From Peronospora farinosa (lineage: Eukaryota > Oomycota > Peronosporomycetes > Peronosporales > Peronosporaceae): a stretch of 64,000 bases of DNA. The notes under the pieces are model-generated. The model was not told the DNA's origin. It ran no database searches and saw only the letters and a list, made by a program, of their open reading frames with translations. Positions 42,651 to 53,976 of this stretch are shown here, one piece after another; the stretch's first letter is position 1, and each line of letters starts with the position of its first letter. The position numbers and the translations under genes were made by a program. Location: positions 62,001-126,000 of the forward strand of contig CANTFK010000289.1 in the NCBI GenBank assembly GCA_947646735.1. Direction: 5' to 3'.

Positions 42651-45029
42651 ATGCTCAAGTGCATTCTACTCCTCGCATCCATAACATTGGCACAGGTAGT
42701 TGCTACTTCAGACCACGATATAGTCGATTCGTTTCCATCTTCAGCGACATATGATTGTTCAGGACCTTCCAGCACCAGTGAAAGCTTTATCGACTATGAT
42801 CACTTAGTCCACTGTAATTCTCTGCTGCAAAGCTCTCCAGAGCTAGGGAAGGCGGCACTTGTGTTGTGTCTCGTGTTGCTATTGTATCTACTTAGCTCCA
42901 CAGCTGATGAGTTCTTCTGTCCAGTACTACAAGCAATTGTCGAGAAATACCGTATCCCACCCCATGTCGCAGGTGTTACGTTTCTAAGTTTCGGTAATGG
43001 GTCACCCGACGTCTTCTCCAACATTGCAGCGTTTGCGACTCCAACGCCATCAATCGGTGTCACTTCTATCCTTGGAGGTGGTCTGTTGGTCACGACAGGT
43101 ACAACAAGATATATGCTTATTCTGTCTTTTTGGCCAGGTTATTGATGTAATTGTTGTTGTTATGGTTGATGTTTGTATCCTATAGTCATCACGGCGTGTG
43201 TGGGACTAGCATCTGCCGGCCATGAGCAATTAATCCCCCGTACGTTCTTACGTGACGTGATTTTTTACTTCCTGGCTGTATTGTATTTAGGGATGGTGTT
43301 TTTTGATGGTCAAGTGGAATTGCCCGAGGCGGTGGGGTTTCTATTTATCTACTTTGTCTACGTGCTGGTGGTGTTTTCTGACAAGTACTTGGCAGCTTAT
43401 TGCTTCCCGTGCAAAGTGCACACAGAGGATTTAATGTACTCTGTACTGGACGATGAGGAGGATATTCAACATTGTCCGTCGTCTACAGCGAGTGAAAAGA
43501 GTTCAGCAATCACTTTGTTGTCGTTTCCAGTGCATGTTGAACAGACCCAAGAACAGCAAAAGCGTCGTCCTTATTTTAAAAGCCAGACGATTCCTGTGTA
43601 CGAAACCTTCGTGCGAACACAAATTTTCTCGGATTCAGAGCAGTCGGAACCGTCCCCACGCTTTCTCGACCGCATGCAATATCGCAAGAATTCTGTACCT
43701 ACGCCGCGTTCAATTCCCTGCATTATCGATGAGTTTGGACCACTTAGGCGGGACGAGGGACAGTCTTTGCTGGAAGTCACAGATGTTCACCTTAAACGCC
43801 CTACGTCAATGTGCGTGGCTTCAATGCAAGAGTCACTGCGTCGGATGAGGCGACAAAGACGTCGACGCAAAACGGCTTGGGAGTCACTGGAGTCAAGCGC
43901 GCATTTCGGAACAATGGCACGACGTTGGACGCGTGGGTATCACGCCTTGAGTGATATCGATGAGTTTTCTTCTTTCCTTGAATTGTTTGGAGATGTTGGT
44001 ACCGATTCTGAAGAGAATTCGGAAATGTCTGAGGAGGAGGTCATAGGAAAGGAGCTGGAAGCGATATTACTTGCGGCAGAAAATGAGCAGTTTGCTTTAG
44101 AGGCAATCATGGCTGTTTCCTCTATCGATTACGCCAAGGTGAAAGCTAAACGATGCTGGAGGCTGACTGTTCGATCAGTACGATGCGTCTACCGGTCCAT
44201 CGTACGGGTCGTATGGAACCCGTTTGCGGTGTTCACCGTGTTTGTGCGTCGCCTGACTATTCCTCTCGTGGACGAGGATACCTGGGACAAAAACTTGGTT
44301 GTTGTTTGTCCACCTTTCGCGATGTTGCTGTTTGGCATTTCGGTCTTTTCGTTCAGCATTGAAGATCCTGTTTTTCTAATGTCGGTCGTAGTAGCTGGTG
44401 GAACGATGAGTTGCATTCTTGAGCACACCACGTCGCCACTTGCGCCACCGGAAGGCTTGTTCCTGGCACCTTTTCTTGGTGTGGCTTTTATCATGTCCAT
44501 CATTTGGATCATGAATATCGCGAACGAGGTGCTTACTCTCTTGGAGACGTTGGGAGCGCTTTTTGGCATTCCAAGTTCGGTGTTGGGGGTGTCGGTAAGT
44601 GCTGCAAATTCTTATATGGCTCATAGCATAGCAGTGAGTTAATTGTCGTTGGTGTTGAATGTTGTTCAGGTTCTAGCATGGGGTAACTCCATAGGTGACC
44701 TTGTGTCAAACATGGCTATTGCGCGCGACGGTTTCCCCACTATGGCATTCGCCGGCTGCTTTGCTGGGCCCATGTTCAATCTCCTTGTTGGTATCGGGCT
44801 GTCCCTTACCATCGCCATTATTTCGCGCGGTCCTATAACTATGGCCAAGCCGTCGCCCCTGGCGTACTTGGGCTTTGGGTATCTTCTTCTGAGTCTACTG
44901 CTGAATATTGTGATTGCATCATATGACGGCTTTCGATACCGCCCGCAACTTTGCTACACCCTACTGGCGCTGTACGCCTCATTTGCCGTTCTCTCCATTG
45001 CGCTTGTGATCCATTACCCTGACGAGTAA
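42651..45029 (+). CDS. SLC8B1: NCLX-type Na+/Ca2+ exchanger (cation/Ca2+ exchanger family)
   Basis: Members exchange Ca2+ for Na+ (or K+/H+) across mitochondrial or other membranes. Exons 42651-43098, 43186-44594 and 44670-45029 join in phase to 738 aa (introns 87 and 75 nt). The start MLKCILLLASITLAQVVA is a signal-peptide-like helix. The first alpha repeat has GNGSPDVFSN (residues 115-124), the second GNSIGDLVSN (624-633), each within a cluster of membrane helices. A cytosolic loop of about 270 residues, rich in Ser, Arg and acidic residues, separates the halves. The upstream in-frame ATG at 42534 would bury the signal sequence, so 42651 is preferred. Animal NCLX is about 580 aa; the long loop accounts for the excess. 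Confidence 0.88.
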
Positions 45030-45656
45030 TGCGCGTGTTTGGCTTGCCACCTCTTGGGTGGTGGTTATGTTGAATACTTGGTGCAACATTTCCAAGAGCT
45101 TCGTATTGACTCTGATGGATCCAACCTTGCGGTTGAAATCGAGATGTCAGCAGAGGCTCTATTCAAGTCATTTTTTGTACTTCGAAGCGTTAAAGTTCAT
45201 GGACACAGCCATGTAGCTTTAGGTTGCTACGTGGGTGCCGTTTGAGTTGGGCTTGGTCGTCACTGACTGTCTGCTGCAAACGGATATGAGGAATCTCGCT
45301 TTCTAGTGAGCAACGTATCATGACATCGTATCTTCAGGCAAAACATGACAACCCCAGCTCTGGACTAGTAAAGGTAATGCCACGAGTTGCATTGCTTCTC
45401 AGTTGAACAGAGGGTTAGACTTTCTTTCAGTTAACAAGATATCCAAGCATTGAGGAGTCCATGAAGCCTGAAGACACAAACGCGATTTGACAGCATACCG
45501 ACACACTACACAAATGACGCGGGGCCAAAGCTCCGCCTCTTCACGGTTACACATCTTCTTAGACATGTTGTGGGCAATACACTCTTTTTAGCAACTTGTA
45601 ACACGTGTAACGATTCCAGTCGTATGAAGTCTAGCGATGCAAGTCTCCCTCATCCT
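45030..45656. other. Intergenic, convergent 3' ends of exchanger and SPF45-like genes
   Basis: Only a 68-codon ORF (45039-45245) of no recognised kind. Presumed 3' UTRs and terminators. Confidence 0.6.
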
Positions 45657-47279
45657 CTACTGGCTTTTGAGGTCCATCCGCTCAAACTTGCTCTCATCAT
45701 AGTACACAGCTTTAACCTTGCGACCTCCAAAAAATCGTCCATGTAAGCCTGTCAAAGCTAAGATGTGTTTTGTCAGTTGAAACGAAATTCAGAGCTGCCG
45801 GCGTCAGTATACAGAACACTCTTCTTGTCTAAAACTTTACCTTTCGTAGCGTCTCCAAGATTCGTAAACTGGACGAAAATTCGCACAGCTTCTTCAGGCG
45901 GGACCCTTTCGGTCGCTTCATAGATCACACACTTTGCCACAGGACCATACGTTTCAGAACATTCACCCTTGACCTCGTCTTGCAACTCCTCATCCACCTC
46001 GCCTGGTCCCACCATATTCTACCATAACAAACAGTAAGCACGCAGGGTTAATGCCCAGCCACATCGATAGTGATCTCTGTCTCATTTACCTGTAGCAACA
46101 CTACCCGGCTAGTCAATGACGTTTTGTGTGGCGATCTGCTATCCCATCCGCTAGTCCGACGGCGTTTCTCATCAGGAGCGCGGCTTTCGCTGCCGCTACC
46201 ATGACTGTTGTAGCTTCGGATGCTCGTCCTACCCTCGTCGTGTATCTCGGTGGACTGGTCCTCACTTCCATGTTGTACTTTATGCCGAACTTCTCGTCCA
46301 AATTCGTCCATCATTGGTGCGTTCGAGTGATGGTTCAGTGTTGAATGTCTATGCTTGCTATCACGATCACCACCGCGCAAACTGCTGACACGCAATTGAA
46401 GGTTAGGTTCACCTGCTGCTGCTCGTGCAATTTCATCCGGTACTGCCGATGACGACGATCCAAAAGACGAAGAAAACCCGATGTCGTCAGCTGAGAACCC
46501 CAGACCGCCTCGTGGCTCCGCAGCATCCTCAAACTGTTCTTCAATAAACTTAGCAACCTCTCCTGGTTCATGTTCTCGGTCCACATCACGCTCACTCTCT
46601 GGCTGTGACGCTGCATTTTCTTCACTGTAACCGCGCAGTAGTTAGAAACTTGCTCAATTACTATCATCCAGCATACCAAATGACAAACATTTTCTTGCGC
46701 ATCCATGCCGGCATCGTCATGCCTCGTCCTCGTCCAGCAGGAGCCGGCAGCTTCATGTTTGGCGCTCGGCCTTCAGCCAGATCCTTTGCCAACTTCTCTC
46801 GCTCCAACTTGCCCTGTAGCACACAACAAGCCACCAAAATGTTGTTCGTCACACGTCGTCCACATACTAGGACGTTATCTACATACCTCTCTCTCCTGTT
46901 CTTTCTGTCGTCGACTTAGTGCCCGTTTGACCTGCTCAAGCTTCTTCTTTTCCTTTCGCTCTTTACAAAAGACCTCATAGCTATTTGGTCGTGCTGGTTG
47001 ATATTCGTCTCGATACGTTGCTTGAAAAAAATGGCCACCTACTGCACCAACATCCACGTCCACCTCCTTCTCCTGTTGTTGCACCAATGCCACCTTTACT
47101 TCCATTGGTGCAACATATCCCAACCCCGTGGCCTGAACCTTGCCCTCTTTCTTCGACACCACTTGAGTAGTAGCTCCTGTCGACGTTCTCCTGGTCACCG
47201 ACGATGGCTTAAAAGCCAATGACATGGTCGATCGTGTCACACTTTTGCCTCTCCCTGCTGCCAATACATTGAATGACAT
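45657..47279 (-). CDS. RBM17: SPF45/RBM17-like splicing factor with UHM domain
   Basis: SPF45 binds U2AF-related ULM ligands and affects 3' splice-site choice. Exons 47279-46887, 46813-46689, 46624-46090, 46018-45841 and 45757-45657 join in phase to 443 aa (introns 62-83 nt). The N-terminus has YRDEYQPARPNSYE followed by a Lys/Glu/Arg helix, as in the family. The C-terminal UHM (about 345-440) reads VVLLQNMVGPGEVDEEL, EEAVRIFVQF and LHGRFFGGRKV, with the UHM R-x-F signature at 418-420. The G-patch found in animal and plant SPF45 is not visible. The middle is Ser/Arg/His-rich. Confidence 0.85.
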
Positions 47280-47813
47280 TGACGTGCTCTACTCGTAAAT
47301 AAGAGACAGTAGCATCATGAGTCCTCAAGCTCTGCGTCTCGTCTCTTTTTTCTGCTACAAAACCCTACACTGGCGACTACCGCCGTCGGTCGACTTTTCA
47401 TATTATTGTTCTTGTTTTTAGCTGCTTGTGGGACCATTAAAGGCGCACTTGCCCATACTACAAGGCGAGAAAAGACACGAGAGAGGACAAATTTAGTAGG
47501 CAACATATTCAAGTCATTTTAGATAGCAATGTAGCTGTAAATGACGCAAAAAACACACCAGAATTGGTAGAAGATAGAGACGTCTTGGGTTTACCATCAG
47601 CATCAAGTGCCGAAGACGTTTTGGCGCCTTTAGCAAGCGGTAGATCGGCGTACAAGTCCATGGGCTTACAAGATAACTATATGGGTTTTGTATGGATGGA
47701 CAGAGAAAACTGACTAAAAACCGGTACAAAGGTGGTAGTTACGAGGTAATGGCTACATTATGCAGGTGCGGCTGGTATTTTACCATTGATGGAATGATAA
47801 TGGTCATAAAAAC
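47280..47813. other. Spacer with a possible broken secretory ORF
   Basis: On the plus strand, a frame open to the stop at 47520-47522 contains the hydrophobic run LFILLFLFLAACGTIKGALA, without an ATG. A second frame, roughly 47470-47713, continues with an acidic protein-like sequence. This could be a dead secreted-protein gene; the evidence is weak. Confidence 0.3.
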
Positions 47814-49264
47814 TCAACTTTCTTCCTCTTCGGCGAGAAGATATTGGTACATGGCGTCTTCTGACTTGCAAAAATGCCAGATACTTGGTGACGCCTGAAA
47901 CATTTCCACCGATTGATTGAGCGTCATGAGCTTCACGCTGATATCTTCAATAAAACCCCACGAACTCTCCTGCAAACATTAACAGCACAGACAAGTCCAG
48001 GTCAGTTATCTTGGTCAAAAGCATACATTAGCAAGCTCACTGACGTAAATGGAGATCTCCAACTCAATGGCATCCTGACAAAAATCTGTCGCTTGCTTAA
48101 TATCAAGGTCGAGACTTTCGACTGCTGCGAATGCCACTGCCATCTCTTCCCGCTTCTGATTCATGATCTCTAGACACGACTTGAGGTTTACCACCAGCAG
48201 CGACAGTCCACTGAGTTGTTGGCTTTGACCTAAATAAAGAAAAAAATCGTAGTCAGCGGCTGCACATCTAAACACATTACACTTACCGACTACGTACGAC
48301 TGAGCATGATACTGGACGGAGTCAGCGCTGCTATACCTGACAAGAACAAACTCTTTCCGGCCAGTGAGATCGGCACACTTAGTCCACCAGTCGCTGGAGC
48401 AGCAAACACTCCAGCAACACCCACGACAGCTCCGGCCACTACACCAGCCGCACCGGCTGCAACTCCTGTGCCACTGAAATCCGCAGAGCGTCCTCTCATA
48501 TGTAACAGCGTGATACTCTGCACCATAAGCTTTGTGCACTCACTGGTGAGATCATCGAGCTCATCCAGACTCTCCTTCATTTCAGCGACCATCGCCTGCG
48601 CACTCTGCGCCATGCGCGTGAGCGCCCACTCTGCTCGTCGTGCGTGTCTCTTCTCCTCATTATGATTGTTTGTATGCTGCGACGGGATCACCGCCTCTCT
48701 CAATTTACTCAAATAGTCAGTCAGTGTGGCGATCTCATTAACAAACTGGGCAAACATGAGGTTGCAATGCTCCAGATGCGCTTGACTGCGCTCCACTAGC
48801 TCGTCACACTTGACCAGTGTACTATTGGCCAATTTCACGAGCGTCCGCAATCGATTAGAGAATTTAAAAGCTTTTTGAAGCCTGTGCACGACTTCCTGGA
48901 GCTCCTGAAGCTGTTGTTCTTCCGTTTCGACTACGAGCCACTCAGCACGCAGGACGCGCTCCGAGTCATCAGGTGTAAAGACCTTGTGCATCTTATCCAC
49001 GACACGATCAAGTCCTACACCCTGTATGCCCTTTATTATGGCCAAACGACTGCTCTCAAAGATATACGAGCCCGAGCGTTTCTTGGTATCTCCGATGGCG
49101 TCGGACATGGACACAAACGACTTAACTGACGGCAAATCTTCAGTCGTAAAACTACGTAACGGTGCATGTGGTGATGGAGAGAACATGACGCTGCCATGAC
49201 GCACCAGCGCCAGATCATCTCGACTTTCCTCCACCCGGGCGTACCTTGGACTCGATTCCATCAT
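47814..49264 (-). CDS. Unrecognised protein: helical domain, hydrophobic hairpin, helical domain
   Basis: Exons 49264-48298, 48229-48027 and 47969-47814 join in phase to 441 aa (GT-AG introns of 68 and 57 nt). Without splicing the first frame stops at a TAG just before the second exon, so splicing is required. Residues about 100-255 are Leu/Glu/Lys-rich heptad-like helices. Residues 265-322 form a Gly/Ala/Val-rich double hydrophobic stretch broken by PATGG. Helices resume after it (SGLSLLVVNLKSCLEIMNQK). This order resembles apolipoprotein-L-like or alpha-helical pore-forming folds, but only in layout. It is divergent from NOP53, with 216 bp between the ATGs. Confidence 0.7.
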
Positions 49265-49443
49265 GTACTACTGTATTATAAATGTGTCAGTAACTCAGGT
49301 AGGTAGTACCGTACCTGACGAAAAATCGCAGACTACATATTGTTTCTGTCATGTACGGTGCTTTTATGCTTTTCGTCAGGTACAACAATATAACTTTACA
49401 ACTACTACATTCTCCGGCACCGTCCCAGTAACCAGTGTTTTTT

Positions 49444-49452
49444 CATTGGCTG
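49444..49452 (+). promoter_or_regulatory. Candidate initiator of NOP53
   Basis: TTTTTTCATTGGC, 37 bp before the ATG, partly fits the TCAYTYY initiator. Weak. Confidence 0.3.
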
Positions 49453-49480
49453 TGAGGAGGTCCATTGACACAGTAACATC

Positions 49481-50861
49481 ATGGGTAGCACCAAGCGTCG
49501 TCGTCAACAGCGTGTCAAGGCCGTAGGTGCAGAAGTGGAGGAGAGTATCCGATGGAATGCAGAGGATAAGAAGCTCAAGCATGTAGAGGGAGATCAGCTT
49601 TTTCAGGTGGATAGTAAGGGTGGTGATGTGCCTGCTCCGTTGACCAAGAAGCAGAAGCTGGAGAAGTTACAAAAGAACCCTTTGCTAGCCAGCACACGCA
49701 AGTTTGACGCTGCTAAAGTCAATAAGGGTGAGGTTGTAGCAGTTAAGAAACTGCAGCAGCTGGAGCCGACGGAGCCAAAGTTGCTGCAGCAGCAGCAGCA
49801 GCAGAAGAAGACTAAGGGACTGTGGGGTCAGGATGGCAACGTCAAGGACGACGAGCTGAACCAGAAGCTGGACGAGTACGTGGCGCCTGTGGTCGTCAAT
49901 AAGATTAAGCGACGCAGAATTGTATCCTCTACTAAGTACAAGGTACCGACAGTGGAGGTGGCAGCTGCTGGCCAGTCATACCACCCGGACTTTGACACGC
50001 ACCAAGATGTTATGGCGGAAGCAGTGGCGGAGGAGCTGGAACGTCGAGAGAAGAAAGCCCAGCAGCAGGAGTTAGTGGTTAAGGGCATGTCGGAAGAGAC
50101 GCGGAAACACATTAAGCACGAGTCATCGGACTCGGAGGCGGAGTCCAGCGACTCGGGGCATGAGGATGACACGACCAAAAAGGTGAAGAGAGAAAGAGCT
50201 GAGATTTCAATTGGTCACTTTTGAACATTGGATGGTGTCTGGTTTGTTGTGGAATGCAGGTCCGCAAGTTGCCCGAGAAGGTGACACGTGCTCAACGCAA
50301 CAAGCGTGCACGACACAAGCAAATGAAGTTGGAACATCATGTGCGACGTGGCGAGAAGGCAATTATCAAGCAGATCAACACGTACGTTTATCACTTGTGT
50401 GGATGATGATGATGCAGCCGTTTTTTTTAACGTCGGTCGAATTGCTTATGGTGTTATTACAGCTCCAATCACATTCTCCAGGATATCATGAAGAATGAGA
50501 TGAAGGCGGCCAAAAAGTTGGAGTTGAAGAAGCTCCAGCTGGAGCAAAAGCTGCAGGAGGAGCCGCCCGTACGCGTGGCTGGAAAATACACGTTAGTATC
50601 GTTTCTGATGCGTTTTACCCGATCTTCAAGCATTGGGACTGACAACTCTGTTGCTGCCAATGATCCTATTGTAGCAAATTGGACCGCACGACCCCGGTCT
50701 CGTTCTTTGAAGAGCTCACAGGCAACCTTCGAACGCTGAAGCCGAAGGGGAATCCCCTTTTGGATCGCTTCGATAGTCTACACAAGCGCAACCAGATCCA
50801 AATTGGTCGCCCGAAGAAGACCCGCAAGGCCAAGGTGAAGGTTATAGAGGTCAAAAAGTAA
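49481..50861 (+). CDS. NOP53: Ribosome biogenesis protein NOP53 (GLTSCR2 family)
   Basis: NOP53 is a nucleolar 60S assembly factor that recruits the exosome-linked helicase Mtr4 for 7S/ITS2 processing. Exons 49481-50182, 50260-50381, 50463-50591 and 50675-50861 join in phase to 379 aa (introns 77, 81 and 83 nt). The N-terminus MGSTKRRRQQRVKAV is basic. A (CAG) run at 49782-49803 encodes six or more Gln. The middle has SYHPDFDTHQDVMAEAVAEE, a NOP53 hallmark. The C-terminus has RKLPEKVTRAQRNKRARHK and ends KTRKAKVKVIEVKK. Each internal junction restores the family sequence. Confidence 0.9.
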
Positions 50862-51195
50862 AGCGACCGGGGACTCCTTTACGCAAAGATTCGTAGATAG
50901 ATAGGCAGTTCGCCGTGTGTTTCATACTCGTCACTTGATCGTTCTAGCCAATATGAACTTCATATACGGCTGCCCTTCATTTTTCACGTAGTTTATGTCG
51001 ACGGCATTGCCGCATGTGCAGCAATACGACAACCGTTAATGATGAACTGCGCACGTTTACACGGTATTGGACAATACGATGGTCGCTTGGTGCAACGAGT
51101 TCGGTAATTAGGCTGGAACATCTCGTCGTCCAACGCCAACATCACCTACTCACGTACCCTTTTACTCTGTAACTTTATAATGCTGAAGTAACCTC
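50862..51195. other. Intergenic boundary of the gene island
   Basis: I see no gene; the next retrotransposon-derived repeat begins at 51196. Confidence 0.6.
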
Positions 51196-51718
51196 TATGT
51201 ATGTATGTAAACGCGTTACGCGAGCCGTCTTGCCACCACAGTGGCTCAACTTCCGCATGCGTCGGCTTATCTCTTTTCTCTACATTCCTCTCTACCCTCG
51301 CCAGGGTCCATTAAGCGGCGCGCGCTATAAGCGCCACGCTGAAGGCCGTCCAGGCTGCACGATCCGTTGCACACAGGCGAAGAAGTACAGGTATGGGGCC
51401 CGTCGACGGCGTTGTCCAGCGGTAGGTTTCTTGCTTAAATCCCTTGGATGTCTATCTTGCAACAGGTTCTACCCAGGGAGGGTCTCTTGTTGCTTGCACC
51501 GTAGAACAAAGGATTACGCGAGCGTACCTAAGCGGAGATGAAGGGACTTCGGGACTTCGGGCGTGGCGGCGTACATCGTGGCGGCTTGACTGGCGGCTGG
51601 GGGTGAGAGCGGCAAGAGAGAGGTGTGTAGAGGGAGAGAGGCCCCGTCAAAGGCCTGAGCTAGCATCTTATAGCTCAAGCCTTTCAGTAGGGCGTTACTC
51701 CAACTGTTTGAGGATGAA
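51196..51718 (+). repeat. LTR copy 1 (TATGTATG family)
   Basis: Starts TATGTATGTATGTAAACGCG and is closely similar to 59986-60541 (same strand) and 62562-63178 (opposite strand). It is followed by a Copia gag remnant, so it is probably the 5' LTR of that element. The right end near AGGATGAAGC is approximate. Confidence 0.7.
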
Positions 51719-51755
51719 GCACCCTCTGTTACTTCATCCTTAAACAAAATGTAAA

Positions 51756-52757
51756 GTGATTTCAGTTAGACCCTTAATTACATCTAAGCCTACCCATGGC
51801 TTAAAGTTGGTGATCGTAACAGAACACTATTATGAGTCCAAGTTGGTTCGACTTTGCACCGCCACCGCCACCACCGCCTACGCTACCATGGGCTTCAGTT
51901 TCGTTCGCATCAACAAGTTCGATGAAACCAACATCCATTCGTGGAAGCTCAAGATGCAGATGGTCTTCAAAGAACGTAGCCTGTGGGAGGTCGTCTCCGG
52001 CGAAGTGAAGATCAAGCAATGCGTGACCACGTTGGACCAAGCGACGTTCAAGATAAAGCATGCAAGGCGATGGCGAATATCTGCCCTCCGATGGAAGACC
52101 CGCAACTACCGCTGTTTCGCTCGACAAGTGGTGCGCATGATGCATGTTGGAAGCTCAAGGACCGTTACGAGAAGATAAGACTTGCGAACAAGCTCTTTCT
52201 TCGTCGTCGTTTCTTCACAACTATGATGGAAGAGCGTGATGATGTGCTCGCGCACATCAACACTGGCGGAGCTGCTCGATGCAGTCGGCGCTTCGGTCTG
52301 CGAGGATCACTTGGTGATCACGCTTTTCGGAAGCCTGAGCGAGTCGTACCATTTCCTCATCACGGCGTTAGAATCGCGTTCCGACACCCGGACGTGGGAG
52401 TACGTGACGTCTCTACCCCTCCATGAAGACTTGAAGCGCAAAGACCAAGGTGGTGACGGCGTCACTACTGGCCAAGCGTTCACGAATGGTGACAAGAAGC
52501 GCAGTGCACGGCCATTTAAAAAGACTGGCGCTGCAACTACTGCGGCGGCAAATGAGTCGTTGGATCGCGAAGTGTCCCTCGCGGGTTCATGACAGCACGG
52601 ACCGGCAGCGTCCGCAGCGTGCGAACATGGCGCGCAACCAAGATGAAGACTAAAGCGATTACCTGTTTATGGTCGGCAAACTGAGTGATGACGGTGCTAA
52701 GAATCAGACATGGCTCATCGACTTCAATGCTACGCAGCACATGTCGAGCCCAAGTAT
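51756..52757 (+). pseudogene. Copia (Ty1)-like gag, frameshifted and truncated
   Basis: Three overlapping frames give a gag of the Copia type: WKLKMQMVFKERSLWEVVSG, then LANKLFLRRRFFTTMMEE, then VGASVCEDHLVITLFGSL. The zinc-knuckle region is degraded. A protease-start-like LIDFNATQHMS near 52717 has lost the D-S-G (now D-F-N). The copy stops at 52757, where an unrelated repeat begins. Confidence 0.75.
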
Positions 52758-53110
52758 TAGGTATTAAGTAAATTTAACTCTGGTTTTTATTTTTGTTTTC
52801 ATTCGTACTAATTACGAAGATGTTTTAGTCGTAATGAATACGATAGTGTTCCCGCCTTTCGCGAACCACACAATTTCAGGTTAGTTTATCATTGGTCCAT
52901 ATTAGGACTTTAGGCCCCAGTAATAAACCAATAATAAACTGCCACGCTGTGCCCGCTATTCGGGCCCAGCACCTGCCTACATATGTAATTATTTGTTTGT
53001 GTTAAGTATGTTTGTAATGTAGCCCATTACATCATCCCCTTCTCAAGACAGCACTCACCAATCGTGAGTGCTCAACTGTCGAAACCCAATCGCTCACAAA
53101 CGAACAAGCA
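52758..53110 (+). repeat. LTR-like leader of a third Gypsy-type fragment
   Basis: The first 95 bp are similar to 60547-60640. A perfect inverted repeat TGTAATG...CATTACA at 53013-53031 resembles an LTR end. The gag-like ORF below follows 80 bp later. Confidence 0.5.
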
Positions 53111-53976
53111 ATGTCCGTAGACTTAACACCCGATCCTGCAGCACTTCCAAGCACCATCAGCGGGATTGCAACCACCAACATTATGGCGCAATAACATATT
53201 CCTGGGGCGCTGTATAACTTGTCCGGAGCTCACGCTACGGACTCACTGTAAATGATGCGGGACTGCTCCCGGCGATTTCGAAAACTGCGTGCAAAGGGCT
53301 CTGATGGAATCGAATACGAGGCCCTGCAACGTTCTTGGTGTGCCTTCGTTCATCGTTGGAATAGGATGCTCGAGGATGGTAGCAGCTTCCAATTGTGGCT
53401 CGCCACTCGAGAGGAGCTTCGCGCCGATCACTCCATCAGCACGCTACGCGAAAGAGTGTGTGAGGATGCTTGGAATGAGGACCGTCTCTGCTTCGTCCAT
53501 TTCAATGAAGGATGCCAGTTTTGTGATTCGACTCCACGCCCAACTCATGACGAATGGCGACGACACATCGCTGAGTTTCCACTCGGCGAACGCGAACGAA
53601 GTTGGGTTGCAAAGTATGAGCGAAGTCTGAGCGAACGGAGAAGCGCAATTATTCGTGGTGCGCCTTGCTGGCAGCACCACTCGCGACAGCGGAGTCAATC
53701 TTCGCTGATTAGTAAGCGCAGGGCGGCGACACGATCGCCTTCCCGTCCTGTTGCGCGATTCTCGCCTCGCAATCGTGATGATATGTATTTACCACGACGT
53801 TCTCGTTAACGACATCGTTCTCGTTCACGGCATCGTTCACGTCATCGTTCTCATTTTCGACGACGTGGATCCCCTCACCGTTCTCGTTTGTCACGAGAGC
53901 GTTCGCTTTCGCGTTCGCGCTCACATCGGAATAGTCCGACTTCGTTGTTTCACATGACTGAACCAAATCTGGAGCG
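53111..53976 (+). pseudogene. Gag-like ORF of a third Gypsy-type fragment
   Basis: It starts MSVDLTPDPAALP, with a stop after about 27 codons. A 185-codon frame (53252-53809) is Trp/Arg/Glu-rich, and beyond one further stop the frame is full of Arg-Ser repeats (SRSRSHR). The layout fits a retroelement gag with a basic RNA-binding tail. It abuts the minus-strand Gypsy at 53977. A host SR protein is less likely given the LTR-like leader. Confidence 0.45.
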
